Shown: positions 31,033 through 39,239, numbered from the stretch's first letter. The stretch is DNA of 64,000 nucleotides from Mycobacterium sp. E796 (GCF_001672815.1 NZ_LZKK01000033.1:36762-100761), one strand, 5' to 3'. Program-made: numbers and translations. The notes: a model not told the origin generated them from the sequence alone.

Positions 31033-31413
31033 CTACGAAGCGGCGTACGAAGCCAGCTTTTCAGCGATGATGTTGACCGACATGGTCCCATCCGTCGCGA
31101 CAGCGTTGACGAACTCCTCGGCGTCGTCGACGTCAAACTCACCCAGTTGGATTCCGTTGATGTACAAGAAAGTCCATGCCGACGCCCAAGCGGTGCGCTT
31201 GTTGCCATCGGCAAGCGCGTGGTTGCGCGCGAGCGATTGCATCAGCGCGGCCGCCTTGGAAAGGTGGTCGGGGTACGCGTCAATGCCGAAGACGGTTGTG
31301 CGAGGCCTCGCAACGGCCGCGTCGAGAAGCCCGTAATCGCTCACCGTGAGGACCTCTCCGACAGCCGCCGCGCCGGCGGTGAGGATGTCATCGCGGTCGA
31401 GAAATTCGGTCAC
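31033..31413 (-). CDS. Doc-like (Fic-fold) toxin
   Basis: A 126-residue protein of the Doc group of the Fic fold. The active-site motif reads [13 protein letters not shown], keeping His, Gly-Asn-Lys-Arg. [20 protein letters not shown] precedes it. Doc toxins phosphorylate elongation factor Tu and stop translation. Its ATG overlaps the stop of the antitoxin by 4 bp. It lies next to the gene-free dif-like region. Confidence 0.88.
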   Translation of the reverse strand: MTEFLDRDDILTAGAAAVGEVLTVSDYGLLDAAVARPRTTVFGIDAYPDHLSKAAALMQSLARNHALADGNKRTAWASAWTFLYINGIQLGEFDVDDAEEFVNAVATDGTMSVNIIAEKLASYAAS

Positions 31414-31607
31414 GCCAAACGCTGGTTGAGTTCGGCCGACCTCGACGCGACGATTCTCGCGGCCTCAGCGACCCGGCGCTTGTGCTCACTGGCCGCCGAC
31501 AGGATCGCCTGGTGGGCAAACGCGCGGAGAGACAGATCATCGCCCGCGGCCGCGATACGGATGGCCTCAAGTTCTTCGTCGGTGAACGGGATATTCAACG
31601 AAGGCAT
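31410..31607 (-). CDS. Antitoxin of the Doc-like pair (ribbon-helix-helix type)
   Basis: A 65-residue protein starting [20 protein letters not shown], then [32 protein letters not shown]. The first part looks like a ribbon-helix-helix DNA-binding unit, the rest a helix that would bind the toxin. An ATG at 31625 would add six residues. The stop overlaps the toxin start (ATGA). The palindrome at 31627-31646 is directly upstream, fitting autoregulation. Confidence 0.75.
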   Translation of the reverse strand: MPSLNIPFTDEELEAIRIAAAGDDLSLRAFAHQAILSAASEHKRRVAEAARIVASRSAELNQRLA

Positions 31608-31614
31608 GCGCCTA

Positions 31615-31646
31615 TGGTACTGCATTTGGTACTAAATTCAGTACCA
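31615..31646 (-). promoter_or_regulatory. Operator repeats of the Doc-like toxin-antitoxin pair
   Basis: TGGTACT-AAATTC-AGTACCA (31627-31646) is a perfect inverted repeat with 7-bp arms. A further TGGTACT lies 12 bp to the left (31615-31621), giving three half-sites in register beside the antitoxin start. Such arrays are usual for antitoxin-toxin binding. Confidence 0.6.
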
Positions 31647-31670
31647 CAGATCGCTGCATGCGCGTGGTGC

Positions 31671-32249
31671 CTAACCCGACGCCACCACCGAGGCGGAGCT
31701 CCATGGCGCCACGCGTTCCGACGGAGCCGTCGTCTCCGGAAGGTCGTCGCTGACGTCCCAAGTCGCCGAGAGCCGCCCGACCCCCAGCGCGATCGCGCAG
31801 TGCACACCGAGTTCAACGAGCTGGTCTTCGCTGAAGTGCTCGCGGAGCTCGTCGTAAACCGCGTCATCGATGGCGAGGTGGTCGGTGGCGAACAGCTCCG
31901 CGAAGCGCAGGGCGGATCGCTCGGCCGCCGAAAGGTTTTCGGCCTCGGCCGGCCGTTCGAGCGAGCAGACCGCATCCTGATCGAGGCCGTCGTCGATGGC
32001 GCTTTGGTAACGCAGCGCGATGCAGCTTCGGCACTGATTGAAAAACGCGATGCGCAGTCGCACCAGTTCGAGCAGTCGGGGCGGCAGCGTGCCGTTGCCG
32101 CGCAGCGCCCCAGTCAACGAGCCCAGCGCCTCGGCCACCGCAGGCAGTCGACCCATGATGGCGGCAACGCCGAGATTGATCCGATCGCCTTGACCGAGAT
32201 CTTGGGTAGGCACCGCGGCGAACGCGCTCGAAGGCTGGATTCGTGTCAC
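31671..32249 (-). CDS. AhpD-like/carboxymuconolactone decarboxylase-family protein
   Basis: A 192-residue all-helical protein. RLLELVRLRIAFFNQCRSCIALRYQSAIDDGLDQ carries the AhpD-type CxxC in its usual setting. LSAAERSALRFAELFATDH and LREHFSEDQLVELGVHCAIALGVGRL complete the fold. CxxC members reduce peroxides or act as disulfide reductases. A broken TetR gene lies 55 bp upstream on the same strand and may once have regulated it. Confidence 0.85.
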   Translation of the reverse strand: MTRIQPSSAFAAVPTQDLGQGDRINLGVAAIMGRLPAVAEALGSLTGALRGNGTLPPRLLELVRLRIAFFNQCRSCIALRYQSAIDDGLDQDAVCSLERPAEAENLSAAERSALRFAELFATDHLAIDDAVYDELREHFSEDQLVELGVHCAIALGVGRLSATWDVSDDLPETTAPSERVAPWSSASVVASG

Positions 32250-32304
32250 GTCATCGTCTCCCGTTCACCGAACAGTCTGGCGTTATCTCTTGGAGTATTG
32301 CGGC

Positions 32305-32707
32305 CTACCGAACCGGATGCCACTCCCCTTGCGTGACTCCTTGGGGCAGCTTGGTCAGCGCCTCAAAGGCTTCGGTGAAGATCGCGGCGATAATCCGGTC
32401 GTCGGCGGTGGCGATGGGATCCTTGTTCAGTAGGGTCCGCTGCACCCCGATTCCTAGGAGCAGGGCGGCGACCATGTCGGCGCGAAGTCGGGCTTGGTCG
32501 GCCTTGATTCTGCGGGAGAGGGTGCGGGTCAGGCCGGTCTCGAGCTGTTCGTTGAGGCGCGCGACGACGTCAGGGTCACCGCTGGACCGCAGCAGCGCAA
32601 AAAGGGGGGGCGTCGACGTCTCGGCGTGCGCGCAGCACCCGTTCGATCAGCATCGGGCGACCTCCCTCGGTCTGGCAAAGCGGCGTGCCCACGAATGGCC
32701 CGCACAT
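32305..32707 (-). pseudogene. Broken TetR-type regulator (HTH missing, frameshifted)
   Basis: The minus strand encodes a TetR-like C-terminal ligand domain: ALLRSSGDPDVVARLNEQLE, LRADMVAALLLGIGVQRTLL and IIAAIFTEAFEALTKL, ending EWHPVR. Upstream, in another frame, are TEGGRP and MLIERVLRARRDVDAPP. The join is at a run of seven C and five T (minus strand); one base fewer would restore the frame. An in-frame stop lies just before an ATG at 32707, and no helix-turn-helix is encoded. So the N-terminal DNA-binding part is lost, and the homopolymer shift is either real or a sequencing error. Confidence 0.65.
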
Positions 32708-32750
32708 AAGACCTCGCCTTCAAAAACGCGGACAGTCAGGAGGATCCATC

Positions 32751-33038
32751 ATGACCGGAATAATGCTCGTCAAACAGCGAGTCACGAGCGTCGAGCGTTG
32801 GAACACCGTCTTCCGCGATCCAGAGCTCGACGCGGTGCGCCGCGAACACGGCCTGGTGGTCACCGGAACCTACGTCGACAGCGACGACATTGACACCGTC
32901 ATCGTGGTCATGGACATGCACGATGTGGACAAGGCCCGCCAATTCGCTAACTCGCCGGAACTGGCCGCGGCCCGCGAACGGGCCGGCGCGATCGGGGCCC
33001 CCGACGGCGTTTGGTACGGGGCGCAACAGATCCGGTGA
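32751..33038 (+). CDS. Small ferredoxin-like alpha/beta-barrel protein (ABM-like)
   Basis: A 95-residue protein. MLVKQRVTSVERWNTVF, REHGLVVTGTYVDSDDIDTVIVVMDMHDVDKARQFANSPEL and a C-terminal GVWYGAQQI fit a dimeric alpha/beta barrel as in antibiotic-biosynthesis-monooxygenase-like and cyclase-like proteins. No catalytic residues can be named. A near-perfect AGGAGG precedes the ATG. It converges with the nitroreductase gene. Confidence 0.65.
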   Translation: MTGIMLVKQRVTSVERWNTVFRDPELDAVRREHGLVVTGTYVDSDDIDTVIVVMDMHDVDKARQFANSPELAAARERAGAIGAPDGVWYGAQQIR

Positions 33039-33045
33039 GACCCGG

Positions 33046-33711
33046 CTAGGCGCCGAACGGTTTTCCGTCGAAGCGCTCGCGGGTAACGAATTCTGGAACC
33101 GGCCGCCGTCGCAGCTTCGTCACCCGGCGCACCGGCTTACCCAGCGGCACCACCGCGGCGATCGCGTACGGGTCGGGCACACCGAGCAGCTCTTTGACGC
33201 GCGGCTCCTCGGCGACGGCCATCGTGGTAAGCACCCCGCCGTAGCCCTCGTTGCGCGCGGCCAGCAGCACGTTCCACACGAACGGGTAGACCGAGGCTCC
33301 GGGCACCACGCCGATGCGATCGAGGTTCTGATCGGTGGCCGCCACGACTGAAAGGTCCAGACACACCACGAGCACCACCGGAGCCTCGCGAAGCGGGGCC
33401 GACATCTGCGCGGGCGCCTCCGTCGCCTCGATTTCCGTCGCGTCGACGCCGGTCGGCTGCAACGGATTCCACGGCGTCTCGCCGTTGGCGAGTTGCGCGG
33501 TGTACCGGCGCGCGGCGGGAAGTCCAAGGTCGGCCAGCGCGGCCCGGGTGTCCTTGTCTCGCACCACGATGACGCGCACGCCCTGCCGATTGCCGCCGGA
33601 CGGCGCGAAGCGGGCGTTGTCGAGGATCCGTGCCAGGACGTCGTCGGGAAGCGGGTCGTCGGTGTATTCGCGCACCGCGGGCGTCGATCGCATGACGTCG
33701 TAGAGCTCCAT
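33046..33711 (-). CDS. Nitroreductase-family flavoprotein
   Basis: A 221-residue protein. ELYDVMRSTPAVREYTDDPLPDDVLARILDNARFAPSGGNRQGVRVIVV is the FMN-binding start of the nitroreductase fold. SVYPFVWNVLLAARNEGYGGVLTTMAVAEEPRVKELLGVPD is its second signature. It would reduce nitro groups, quinones or enones with NAD(P)H. An ATG at 33720 is the alternative start. It lies 23 bp behind the 2OG-Fe(II) oxygenase on the same strand, so it is probably the third gene of the ogt-led operon. Confidence 0.88.
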   Translation of the reverse strand: MELYDVMRSTPAVREYTDDPLPDDVLARILDNARFAPSGGNRQGVRVIVVRDKDTRAALADLGLPAARRYTAQLANGETPWNPLQPTGVDATEIEATEAPAQMSAPLREAPVVLVVCLDLSVVAATDQNLDRIGVVPGASVYPFVWNVLLAARNEGYGGVLTTMAVAEEPRVKELLGVPDPYAIAAVVPLGKPVRRVTKLRRRPVPEFVTRERFDGKPFGA

Positions 33712-33734
33712 GCACGCCATCGTGCCGCATGCCG

Positions 33735-34448
33735 TCAGGCGGCGTCGTGAAAGATCAACCCGAGCGTGCAACGGTGACCGGTGCGGACCACCGAGACCCC
33801 GTGTCGCACGGGCGCAGCCGACCATCCCCGAGTCGAGGGGACCGGTCGTTCCCTGGTGGTGAAGATGTAGCCGTGTCCGCGCGGCAGCGTGGTCGCGGTT
33901 CCGCGCGACTGCGCTCGGGGCCGCTGCTCGACGAGCAGGAATTCGCCGCCGCTGTGTGCCACGCCGGGCTCGGTGAGGTTGATGACGACTTGAAGCGGAA
34001 AGACCAGGTCTCCGTAGAGGTCTCGGTGCAGCGCGTTCCAGTCGCCCGGCCCGTATTTGAGCAACAACGCGGTGGGTTTGGTTTGGCCGGCGCGATGGCA
34101 GATGTCCAGCCATTCGTCGAGCGTGTCGGGCCAGGGCGGGTCGCGTCGCAGCTTCGTCCACCAGTCGCGGGCTATCGGCAACAACCGGGGGTAGAGCGCC
34201 TGTTTCAGCTCGTCGATCGGATGCGGGTAGGGCCGTTTGAAATAGCGGTACTCACCTTGCCCATAACGGTGGCGCCCCATGTCGATGGTGGCGCGGAATC
34301 GAGCGTCGTCGGGGTAGAGATCGAGCACCGCCGCGCACTCTCTTGGGGTGAGCAGCTGCGGAAGCAGTGCGCCGCCAACATCGTTCATGTCGGCGGTCAC
34401 CGCGTCCCAGTCCGCGGCGTTCACCCGTCGATCCCATTTCGACGGCAT
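33735..34448 (-). CDS. 2OG-Fe(II) oxygenase (DUF2086/COG3826 type)
   Basis: A 237-residue protein of the DUF2086 group. GGALLPQLLTPRECAAVLDLYPDDARFRATIDM and GEYRYFKRPYPHPI lead to the iron site. LHRDLYGDLVFPLQV gives the H-x-D pair, PVRHGVSVVRTGHRCTLGLIFHDA gives the distal His and the 2OG-binding Arg. All expected ligands are present. The reaction is not established for the family. Its ATG overlaps the Ogt stop by one base (TGATG), which ties it to DNA-alkylation repair and makes oxidative dealkylation a reasonable guess. Confidence 0.85.
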   Translation of the reverse strand: MPSKWDRRVNAADWDAVTADMNDVGGALLPQLLTPRECAAVLDLYPDDARFRATIDMGRHRYGQGEYRYFKRPYPHPIDELKQALYPRLLPIARDWWTKLRRDPPWPDTLDEWLDICHRAGQTKPTALLLKYGPGDWNALHRDLYGDLVFPLQVVINLTEPGVAHSGGEFLLVEQRPRAQSRGTATTLPRGHGYIFTTRERPVPSTRGWSAAPVRHGVSVVRTGHRCTLGLIFHDAA

Positions 34449-34960
34449 CAGAACAATCGGCCGGCCGCCGCGGCTACCGGCGCCTCCAGGTCTAACAGGA
34501 ATCGTTTTCGCTTCAGGCCGCCAGCGTAACCGGTGAGGACGCCGTTCTTGCCGACGACGCGATGGCACGGGACGACGATGCTCAGCGGGTTGCGCCCCAC
34601 CGCTTGACCGACTTCGTAGGCGGTGTAGCCGTCGGCCAGCGTCGCGGCCAGCTCGCCGTAGGTGGTGGTTTCTCCGTAGGCGATGCCGGGCAGGAGATCC
34701 CAGACTCTTCTCTGACGCGGATCGCCATTCAGGGCGATGGGGACATCGAACTGTGTCCGCTTTCCGGCGAAGTATTCGTGCAGCTGATCTGCCGCGCACC
34801 GAAAGAGTTCATCGACGACGGGTTGCACCGACCGACCGAGAACTTCGGCAGCGGGCGGATGCCAATGGCGCCGGAAGTACACGCCCGTGAGGGCGTCGCC
34901 ATCCGCGGCCAGTGTCAGCTCCCCGAGAGGGCTATCGACCACCGTGTGTCGTGCCTGCAT
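34448..34960 (-). CDS. ogt: Methylated-DNA--protein-cysteine methyltransferase (Ogt)
   Basis: A 170-residue O6-alkylguanine-DNA alkyltransferase. TVVDSPLGELTLAADGDALTGVYF starts the N-terminal domain. The C-terminal domain has AYGETTTYGELAATLA, the arginine finger region VGQAVGRNPLSIVV, and the acceptor PCHRVV with the catalytic Cys. It takes the alkyl group irreversibly onto Cys. AAAGGAGG lies 8 bases before the ATG. It heads a minus-strand operon with the 2OG oxygenase and nitroreductase and is divergent from the ECF sigma gene. Confidence 0.93.
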   Translation of the reverse strand: MQARHTVVDSPLGELTLAADGDALTGVYFRRHWHPPAAEVLGRSVQPVVDELFRCAADQLHEYFAGKRTQFDVPIALNGDPRQRRVWDLLPGIAYGETTTYGELAATLADGYTAYEVGQAVGRNPLSIVVPCHRVVGKNGVLTGYAGGLKRKRFLLDLEAPVAAAAGRLF

Positions 34961-35003
34961 CGTTCAACCTCCTTTCCCGGTAGACGACGAGCGGCCGGAA
35001 AAC

Positions 35004-35028
35004 GTGAGACCGCATCTCGGTGCCTCAC
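35004..35028. repeat. Hairpin/inverted repeat in the ogt-sigma divergent region
   Basis: GTGAG-ACCG and CGGT-GC-CTCAC form a stem with a two-base bulge and a CATCT loop. It sits in the middle of the 135-bp divergent promoter region between ogt and the ECF sigma gene. It could bind a regulator controlling both directions. No clear ECF-type promoter pair could be fixed. Confidence 0.4.
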
Positions 35029-35095
35029 ATCTGGGGCCGGCCCAGCGTCTTCAACAATGGGAGTCGCGGACAGTCACGGAGGAAATGGCGCGAGG

Positions 35096-35602
35096 ATGAA
35101 TGTCGACCGGCACGTCAAGCCGCCTTTCGAGGTGGTTGTTGCTCGACACGGCGCCACGGTGTGGCGAGTTGTTCGCGCGGTGATCGGCCAGGTCGACGCC
35201 GATGACGCCTGGTCGGACACGTTCCTGGCCGCGTTGAAGGCCTACCCGCAGTTGCCGGCCGACGCCAATGTCGAAGCGTGGCTGGTGACCATCGCCCACC
35301 GTAAGGCCATCGACATCACGCGGGGGGCCGCGCGGCGTGCTGTCCCCGTCGCCGATCCCCCCGACTCCCCCGCTCGCGAACGGGCCGACGCCCACGATCT
35401 CGACCTGGACGCCGCGGTCGGCGCGCTGCCGCCCAAACAGCGCCAGGCCGTTGCCTACCACTATCTGGCCGGCCTGCCCTACGCCGAGGTCGCGGCGATC
35501 CTCGACAGTAGCGTCGACGCCGCCCGCCGGGCCGCCGCCGACGGTATCGCCACCCTCCGCCGCACCTATCCCCGTATCAATACGACAAGGAATCACCAAT
35601 GA
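35096..35602 (+). CDS. ECF-family RNA polymerase sigma factor
   Basis: A 168-residue sigma factor of minimal ECF size. Region 2 is VVARHGATVWRVVRAVIGQVDADDAWSDTFLAALKAYPQ with EAWLVTIAHRKAIDITR. Region 4 is LDAAVGALPPKQRQAVAYHYLAGLPYAEVAAILDSSVDAARRAAADGIATLRR. No extra C-terminal domain and no anti-sigma gene next to it. It overlaps the downstream Ogt-like gene by 4 bp. That coupling suggests the sigma factor drives alkylation-repair genes and that a repair protein may replace the anti-sigma factor as sensor. GGAGG lies 13 bases upstream of the ATG. Confidence 0.87.
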   Translation: MNVDRHVKPPFEVVVARHGATVWRVVRAVIGQVDADDAWSDTFLAALKAYPQLPADANVEAWLVTIAHRKAIDITRGAARRAVPVADPPDSPARERADAHDLDLDAAVGALPPKQRQAVAYHYLAGLPYAEVAAILDSSVDAARRAAADGIATLRRTYPRINTTRNHQ

Positions 35603-36201
35603 CCGCAATGAATCTCACCCAGCACTATCCGGTCGATCGCGATCGGCTCCAGCGCCTGCATGCCCGTCTGGAACGGGATGCCCAGGCGGGCGATCTCCTC
35701 GACATCGCCTATCGCACAGTGGACTCCGCCCTGGGACCGCTACTGTTGGCGGCCACCCCCCTGGGGCTGCTACGGGTGGCGTTCGCCAACGAAGACCGCG
35801 ACAGCGTGCTGCAGAACCTCTCGGAGCGCATCAGCCCGCGCGTGCTCGAATCGCGCCCACGGCTGGATCCTTTTGCGCAACAACTCGACGAATACTTCAA
35901 CGGTCGCCGTCACAGGTTTGACGTCGCGCTGGACTGGTCGCTGTCACAGGGTTTTCGGCGGACCGTGCTGGAACACCTCAACGCCGACGTCGCCTACGGC
36001 AACACCGCGAGTTACGCCACCTTGGCCCGACTGTCCGGTTCCCCCAGGGCCGTTCGCGCCGTCGGCACCGCGTGCGCGACGAACCCGATCCCCATCTTCG
36101 TGCCGTGTCATCGGGTGATCCGGTCCGACGGAACAGTGGGCGCCTACCGCGGCGGGCCGGCCGCCAAGCGCGTCCTGCTCGACCTCGAACGGAACCAATG
36201 A
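35599..36201 (+). CDS. Ogt-like alkyltransferase with N-terminal extension
   Basis: A 200-residue protein. The C-terminal alkyltransferase domain is complete: VAYGNTASYATLARL, VRAVGTACATNPIPIFVPCHRVI with the acceptor Cys, and GAYRGGPAAKRVLLDLE. About 40 N-terminal residues (HYPVDRDRLQRLHARLERDAQAGDLLDIAYRTVD) precede the usual start and are helical and charged. It is diverged from the 170-residue Ogt across the promoter. It is coupled on both sides (sigma stop, Ada-like gene start), so it could repair DNA, sense alkylation, or both. Confidence 0.88.
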   Translation: MTAMNLTQHYPVDRDRLQRLHARLERDAQAGDLLDIAYRTVDSALGPLLLAATPLGLLRVAFANEDRDSVLQNLSERISPRVLESRPRLDPFAQQLDEYFNGRRHRFDVALDWSLSQGFRRTVLEHLNADVAYGNTASYATLARLSGSPRAVRAVGTACATNPIPIFVPCHRVIRSDGTVGAYRGGPAAKRVLLDLERNQ

Positions 36202-36821
36202 CCGACGGGCCCGCCCGCAATCGGGTTTCCCCGTTGGGCGAGATCATCGCCGCGCCGGGTCGCGGCGCGTTGATGGGCAACCGCGGCCGCCTGCACGAGG
36301 GTCGCGGAACCCGCGAAATTGTGCGCAATCACCAACACAAGGCTTGGATCACGTGCGCGCTGTCATTCAAGGACCGTCGTGTCGCGCAGTGGGAGCCCAA
36401 CCGCTACACGCCGCTGTTCTTCCTCGACGAGGCCGTCGCGCTTGCCGCCGGACATCGTCCTTGCGCCGAATGCCGCCGTCGCTCGTACAACGAATATCGA
36501 AGGCGCTGGGCCGAAACCCACTCCGGTCCAACGCCTTACGCCCGCGACATCGACGCGCAACTGCACTTGGAGCGAATGAGCCCGGTCGGCCAACGCGCCG
36601 ATTGGAGCACCCTGCCCGACGGCGTGTTCGTGCTGACCGAGTCCGGGCCCGCGGTCGTCGTCGGCGACCACCTTGTGGTCTGGGATCGGCGCGACTACAC
36701 CTATGCGGCCAGGCTGGCGCGGCCCGAAACCGGCGCCGCGGTCGTCGTCACTCCGCCGTCCAACGTCGCCATCCTACGTGCCGGCTATCCGGTGCAACTC
36801 GGACCGCGAAACTGCCACTAG
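36198..36821 (+). CDS. Protein with an Ada-like Cys motif, third gene of the sigma operon
   Basis: A 207-residue protein. YTPLFFLDEAVALAAGHRPCAECRRRSYNEY resembles the second half of the Ada N-terminal zinc domain (FF...EA-AGFRPC-x2-C). A single Cys upstream (WITCALSF) lies where Ada has its first Cys pair, so the four-Cys site is incomplete. The C-terminal half (LPDGVFVLTESGPAVVVGDHLVVW, VVTPPSNVAILRAGYPVQL) looks like a beta domain I do not recognise. The ATG overlaps the Ogt-like stop (ATGA). The setting and motif point to alkylation sensing, but the function is inferred. Confidence 0.65.
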   Translation: MTDGPARNRVSPLGEIIAAPGRGALMGNRGRLHEGRGTREIVRNHQHKAWITCALSFKDRRVAQWEPNRYTPLFFLDEAVALAAGHRPCAECRRRSYNEYRRRWAETHSGPTPYARDIDAQLHLERMSPVGQRADWSTLPDGVFVLTESGPAVVVGDHLVVWDRRDYTYAARLARPETGAAVVVTPPSNVAILRAGYPVQLGPRNCH

Positions 36822-38185
36822 CGATTTCGCGACGAATCAAGCGGCGACCAGTGCACCACCTTCGTGGCGGTCATCTCGTCGAGCAGCTCCGGACCGAAGC
36901 CGAAGCCGGTGCCGCTGGCCCTGCGGGGCTCGGACGCTCCCCCGGGGGCGCCCCCGAACACGTTGTTGATCTTGACGGTGCCGACCGGCAGGCTGCGCCA
37001 CGCCTCCTGCGCATGCGCCATGTCGCCGGTCAGCACGGTGGCGGCCAAGCCGAAGCGGTCGTCGGCAGCCTCGGCCAGTGCCGCGGCAAAATCCGGCACC
37101 ATCCGCACCGGCGCGATCGGACCGAACGTTTCCTCGCGCAGCACCAGCATGTCCGGCGCGCAGTCCGTCAGCACGGTCGGCGGATAGAACGAACCCGGTC
37201 CCGGCTGCGGTTCGCCGCCCGCCAGGACGTGGGCGCCGCGCCGCACCGCGTCCTCGACGTGGGCGTGCACGTGCTCGCGGTGGCGCTGGTCGACCAACGG
37301 CCCGATCCGATCAGCCCACACCAACGCCTCGTCGACCAACGCATCGACGAACGCCTCGGCGATCGGCTGGACGACATAGACCCGCTCCACCGACACACAG
37401 ATCTGACCCGCGTTGGCGAAGGCGCCGAGCGCCGCCTGGCTGGCCGCCCAGCGGGGGTCGACGTCCGCGTCGACGATCAGGGCGTCGTTTCCACCGTTCT
37501 CCAGCAGCGCCTTGGCGCCGCGTTCCACGCAGGCCCGGGCGATCTCCCGGCCGGTCGCGCTGCTGCCGACATGCGCGACCACGTCGACGCCCTCCGCCTC
37601 GGCCAACCGCGCACCGACCGTCCCGTCGCCGTCAACGATTTCGAGCACCCCCTCGGGCAGCCGCGCGGCCAGGAGTTCGGCGAACCGCCGACCGGTCCCG
37701 GGGCAGCGCTCACTGGGCTTGTGAACCACGGTGTTTCCGGCGACGAGCGCCGCGCCGAGCAGTCCGGCGGCCACCGCGACGGGGTCGTTCCAGGGCGTGA
37801 GCACCGCGACGACACCGCGCGGCTGTGGAACCATCAGATCGGTTGCCGACCAATCGCCCTGCAGGCTGCGCCCGCGATGCAATGGACCGAGTTGCGCGTA
37901 CTGCAACAGGGTGCCCACTCCGGCCTCCACGCCGCCGCGAGCATCGTCGCGCAGTTTCCCGGTTTCCCGCTCGTTCAGTTCGGCGAGTTCGTCGGCGGCG
38001 CCGCGGACGTCGGCCGCGGCCGCCGCGATCGCCTCGGCCCGCTCGGCGGGCGCCGTGCGCGCCCAGCCGGCGGTGGCATCCGCGGCGCGCCGGACCGCAT
38101 CGTCGCAGTCCGACGGCTCGGTGATGGGCACCTGCGTCACCTGGTCGCCGGTGCGAGGATCCAGGACGTTGATGACCTTGGTCAT
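36818..38185 (-). CDS. Aldehyde dehydrogenase
   Basis: A 455-residue NAD(P)-dependent aldehyde dehydrogenase. VAVLTPWNDPVAVAAGLLGAALVAGNTVVHKPSE is the cofactor entry. VVAHVGSSATGREIA is the Rossmann turn, LLENGGNDALIVD carries the catalytic Glu and GAFANAGQICVSVERVYV the catalytic Cys. LREETFGPIAPVR and GTVKINNVFGGAPGG follow as expected. It oxidises an aldehyde to the acid; the exact substrate is not clear (the type includes succinate-semialdehyde dehydrogenases). An ATG at 38197 is the alternative start. It converges with the Ada-like gene and is divergent from the esterase. Confidence 0.92.
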   Translation of the reverse strand: MTKVINVLDPRTGDQVTQVPITEPSDCDDAVRRAADATAGWARTAPAERAEAIAAAAADVRGAADELAELNERETGKLRDDARGGVEAGVGTLLQYAQLGPLHRGRSLQGDWSATDLMVPQPRGVVAVLTPWNDPVAVAAGLLGAALVAGNTVVHKPSERCPGTGRRFAELLAARLPEGVLEIVDGDGTVGARLAEAEGVDVVAHVGSSATGREIARACVERGAKALLENGGNDALIVDADVDPRWAASQAALGAFANAGQICVSVERVYVVQPIAEAFVDALVDEALVWADRIGPLVDQRHREHVHAHVEDAVRRGAHVLAGGEPQPGPGSFYPPTVLTDCAPDMLVLREETFGPIAPVRMVPDFAAALAEAADDRFGLAATVLTGDMAHAQEAWRSLPVGTVKINNVFGGAPGGASEPRRASGTGFGFGPELLDEMTATKVVHWSPLDSSRNR

Positions 38186-38282
38186 GGTCGAAGCCACGAC
38201 CCCGTTTACCCTCTCGGTGCGCGGGCCAATCAGTTAATGACCACGTCATGTATGGTCGGCGCACTGGAGCGGAGGGCACGCA

Positions 38283-39209
38283 ATGGCAAACCCGCACGCC
38301 GGCAACGCCTTCACGTCGCGGCACGCGTTGGACCCGGGTCTGCGCAGGGCGGCCCACTTCTTGCCCCGCGGATACGCCCTGCACCGCGGCTACCGCGTCC
38401 AGCGCACCCTGATGAACCTCATGGGCAACGCGGGCCGGATGCGCAACGTCCCCGTGGCCGCCGTCGACGAGCACGTCACGGTTCGCCTGCACCGTCCCGT
38501 CGGCCTTTCCCATCCGGCGGCCGCGATGCTGTGGATCCACGGCGGCGGCACGATCATGGGACACGCCGCCCAGGACGACAAGTTTCTGCGCAAGCTGTCA
38601 GACCGCACGGGTGTGGCGGTGGCCGCGGTGGAACACCGGCTGGCGCCGGAGCACCCTTATCCGATACCGGTCGAGGACTGCTACGCGGCGTTGCGGTGGT
38701 TGGCGCACCAACCGTGGGTCGACCCGGACCGCGTCGCGGTCGGCGGGGCCAGTGCCGGTGGACATTTCGCGGCCGCCGTGGTCCAACGGGCGCACGATCG
38801 CGGCGACGTCAAGGTCGCGTTCCAGATGCTGGTCTACCCGATGCTCGACGACCGCACCGGCGCCCGTCACGACGGCCAAAAGCGGCTGATGTGGACCGAA
38901 ACCGACAATCAGCTGGCGTGGCGGTGGTACCTCAACGGCGCGGATCCTCGCGAGGCGGCGCCCGCCCGTCGGGAAGATCTCTCGGGCTTGCCGCCGGCCT
39001 GGATCGGCGTCGGGACGTTGGACCTGTTCTACGAGGAGTGCTTGGACTATGCGCGCCGCCTTCGGGAGGCCGGGGTGCCCGTTCACGAAGAGATCGTCCA
39101 GGGCGCGTTTCACGCGTTCGATCAGATCGCAGACAGGGCGCCCGTTTCGGTGGAGTTCTTCGCCAGTCAGTGCGCTCACCTGCGCGCGGCCCTCGCTCCG
39201 CGCGACTAG
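38283..39209 (+). CDS. HSL-family alpha/beta-hydrolase esterase
   Basis: A 308-residue esterase of the hormone-sensitive-lipase group. MLWIHGGGTIMGHAAQDD carries the HGGG oxyanion loop. VAVGGASAGGHFAAAVV is the G-x-S-x-G nucleophile elbow. WIGVGTLDLFYEE has the acid and VQGAFHAFDQIA the catalytic His, so the triad is complete. No signal peptide. The group hydrolyses short- to medium-chain esters. A TetR gene follows 30 bp downstream, suggesting a shared transcript or shared regulation. Confidence 0.9.
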   Translation: MANPHAGNAFTSRHALDPGLRRAAHFLPRGYALHRGYRVQRTLMNLMGNAGRMRNVPVAAVDEHVTVRLHRPVGLSHPAAAMLWIHGGGTIMGHAAQDDKFLRKLSDRTGVAVAAVEHRLAPEHPYPIPVEDCYAALRWLAHQPWVDPDRVAVGGASAGGHFAAAVVQRAHDRGDVKVAFQMLVYPMLDDRTGARHDGQKRLMWTETDNQLAWRWYLNGADPREAAPARREDLSGLPPAWIGVGTLDLFYEECLDYARRLREAGVPVHEEIVQGAFHAFDQIADRAPVSVEFFASQCAHLRAALAPRD

Positions 39210-39215
39210 TTGACT

Positions 39216-39226
39216 GCAAAGTTTGC
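39216..39226. promoter_or_regulatory. Short palindrome at the TetR promoter
   Basis: GCAAA-G-TTTGC is a perfect 11-bp palindrome 14 bp ahead of the TetR ATG at 39240. A TATCGT box follows and ends 6 bases before the ATG, so the gene may be leaderless. The half-site CTGCAAA also occurs in the mmpS operator at 39902-39920. Confidence 0.45.
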
Positions 39227-39239
39227 GTATCGTGCAACG

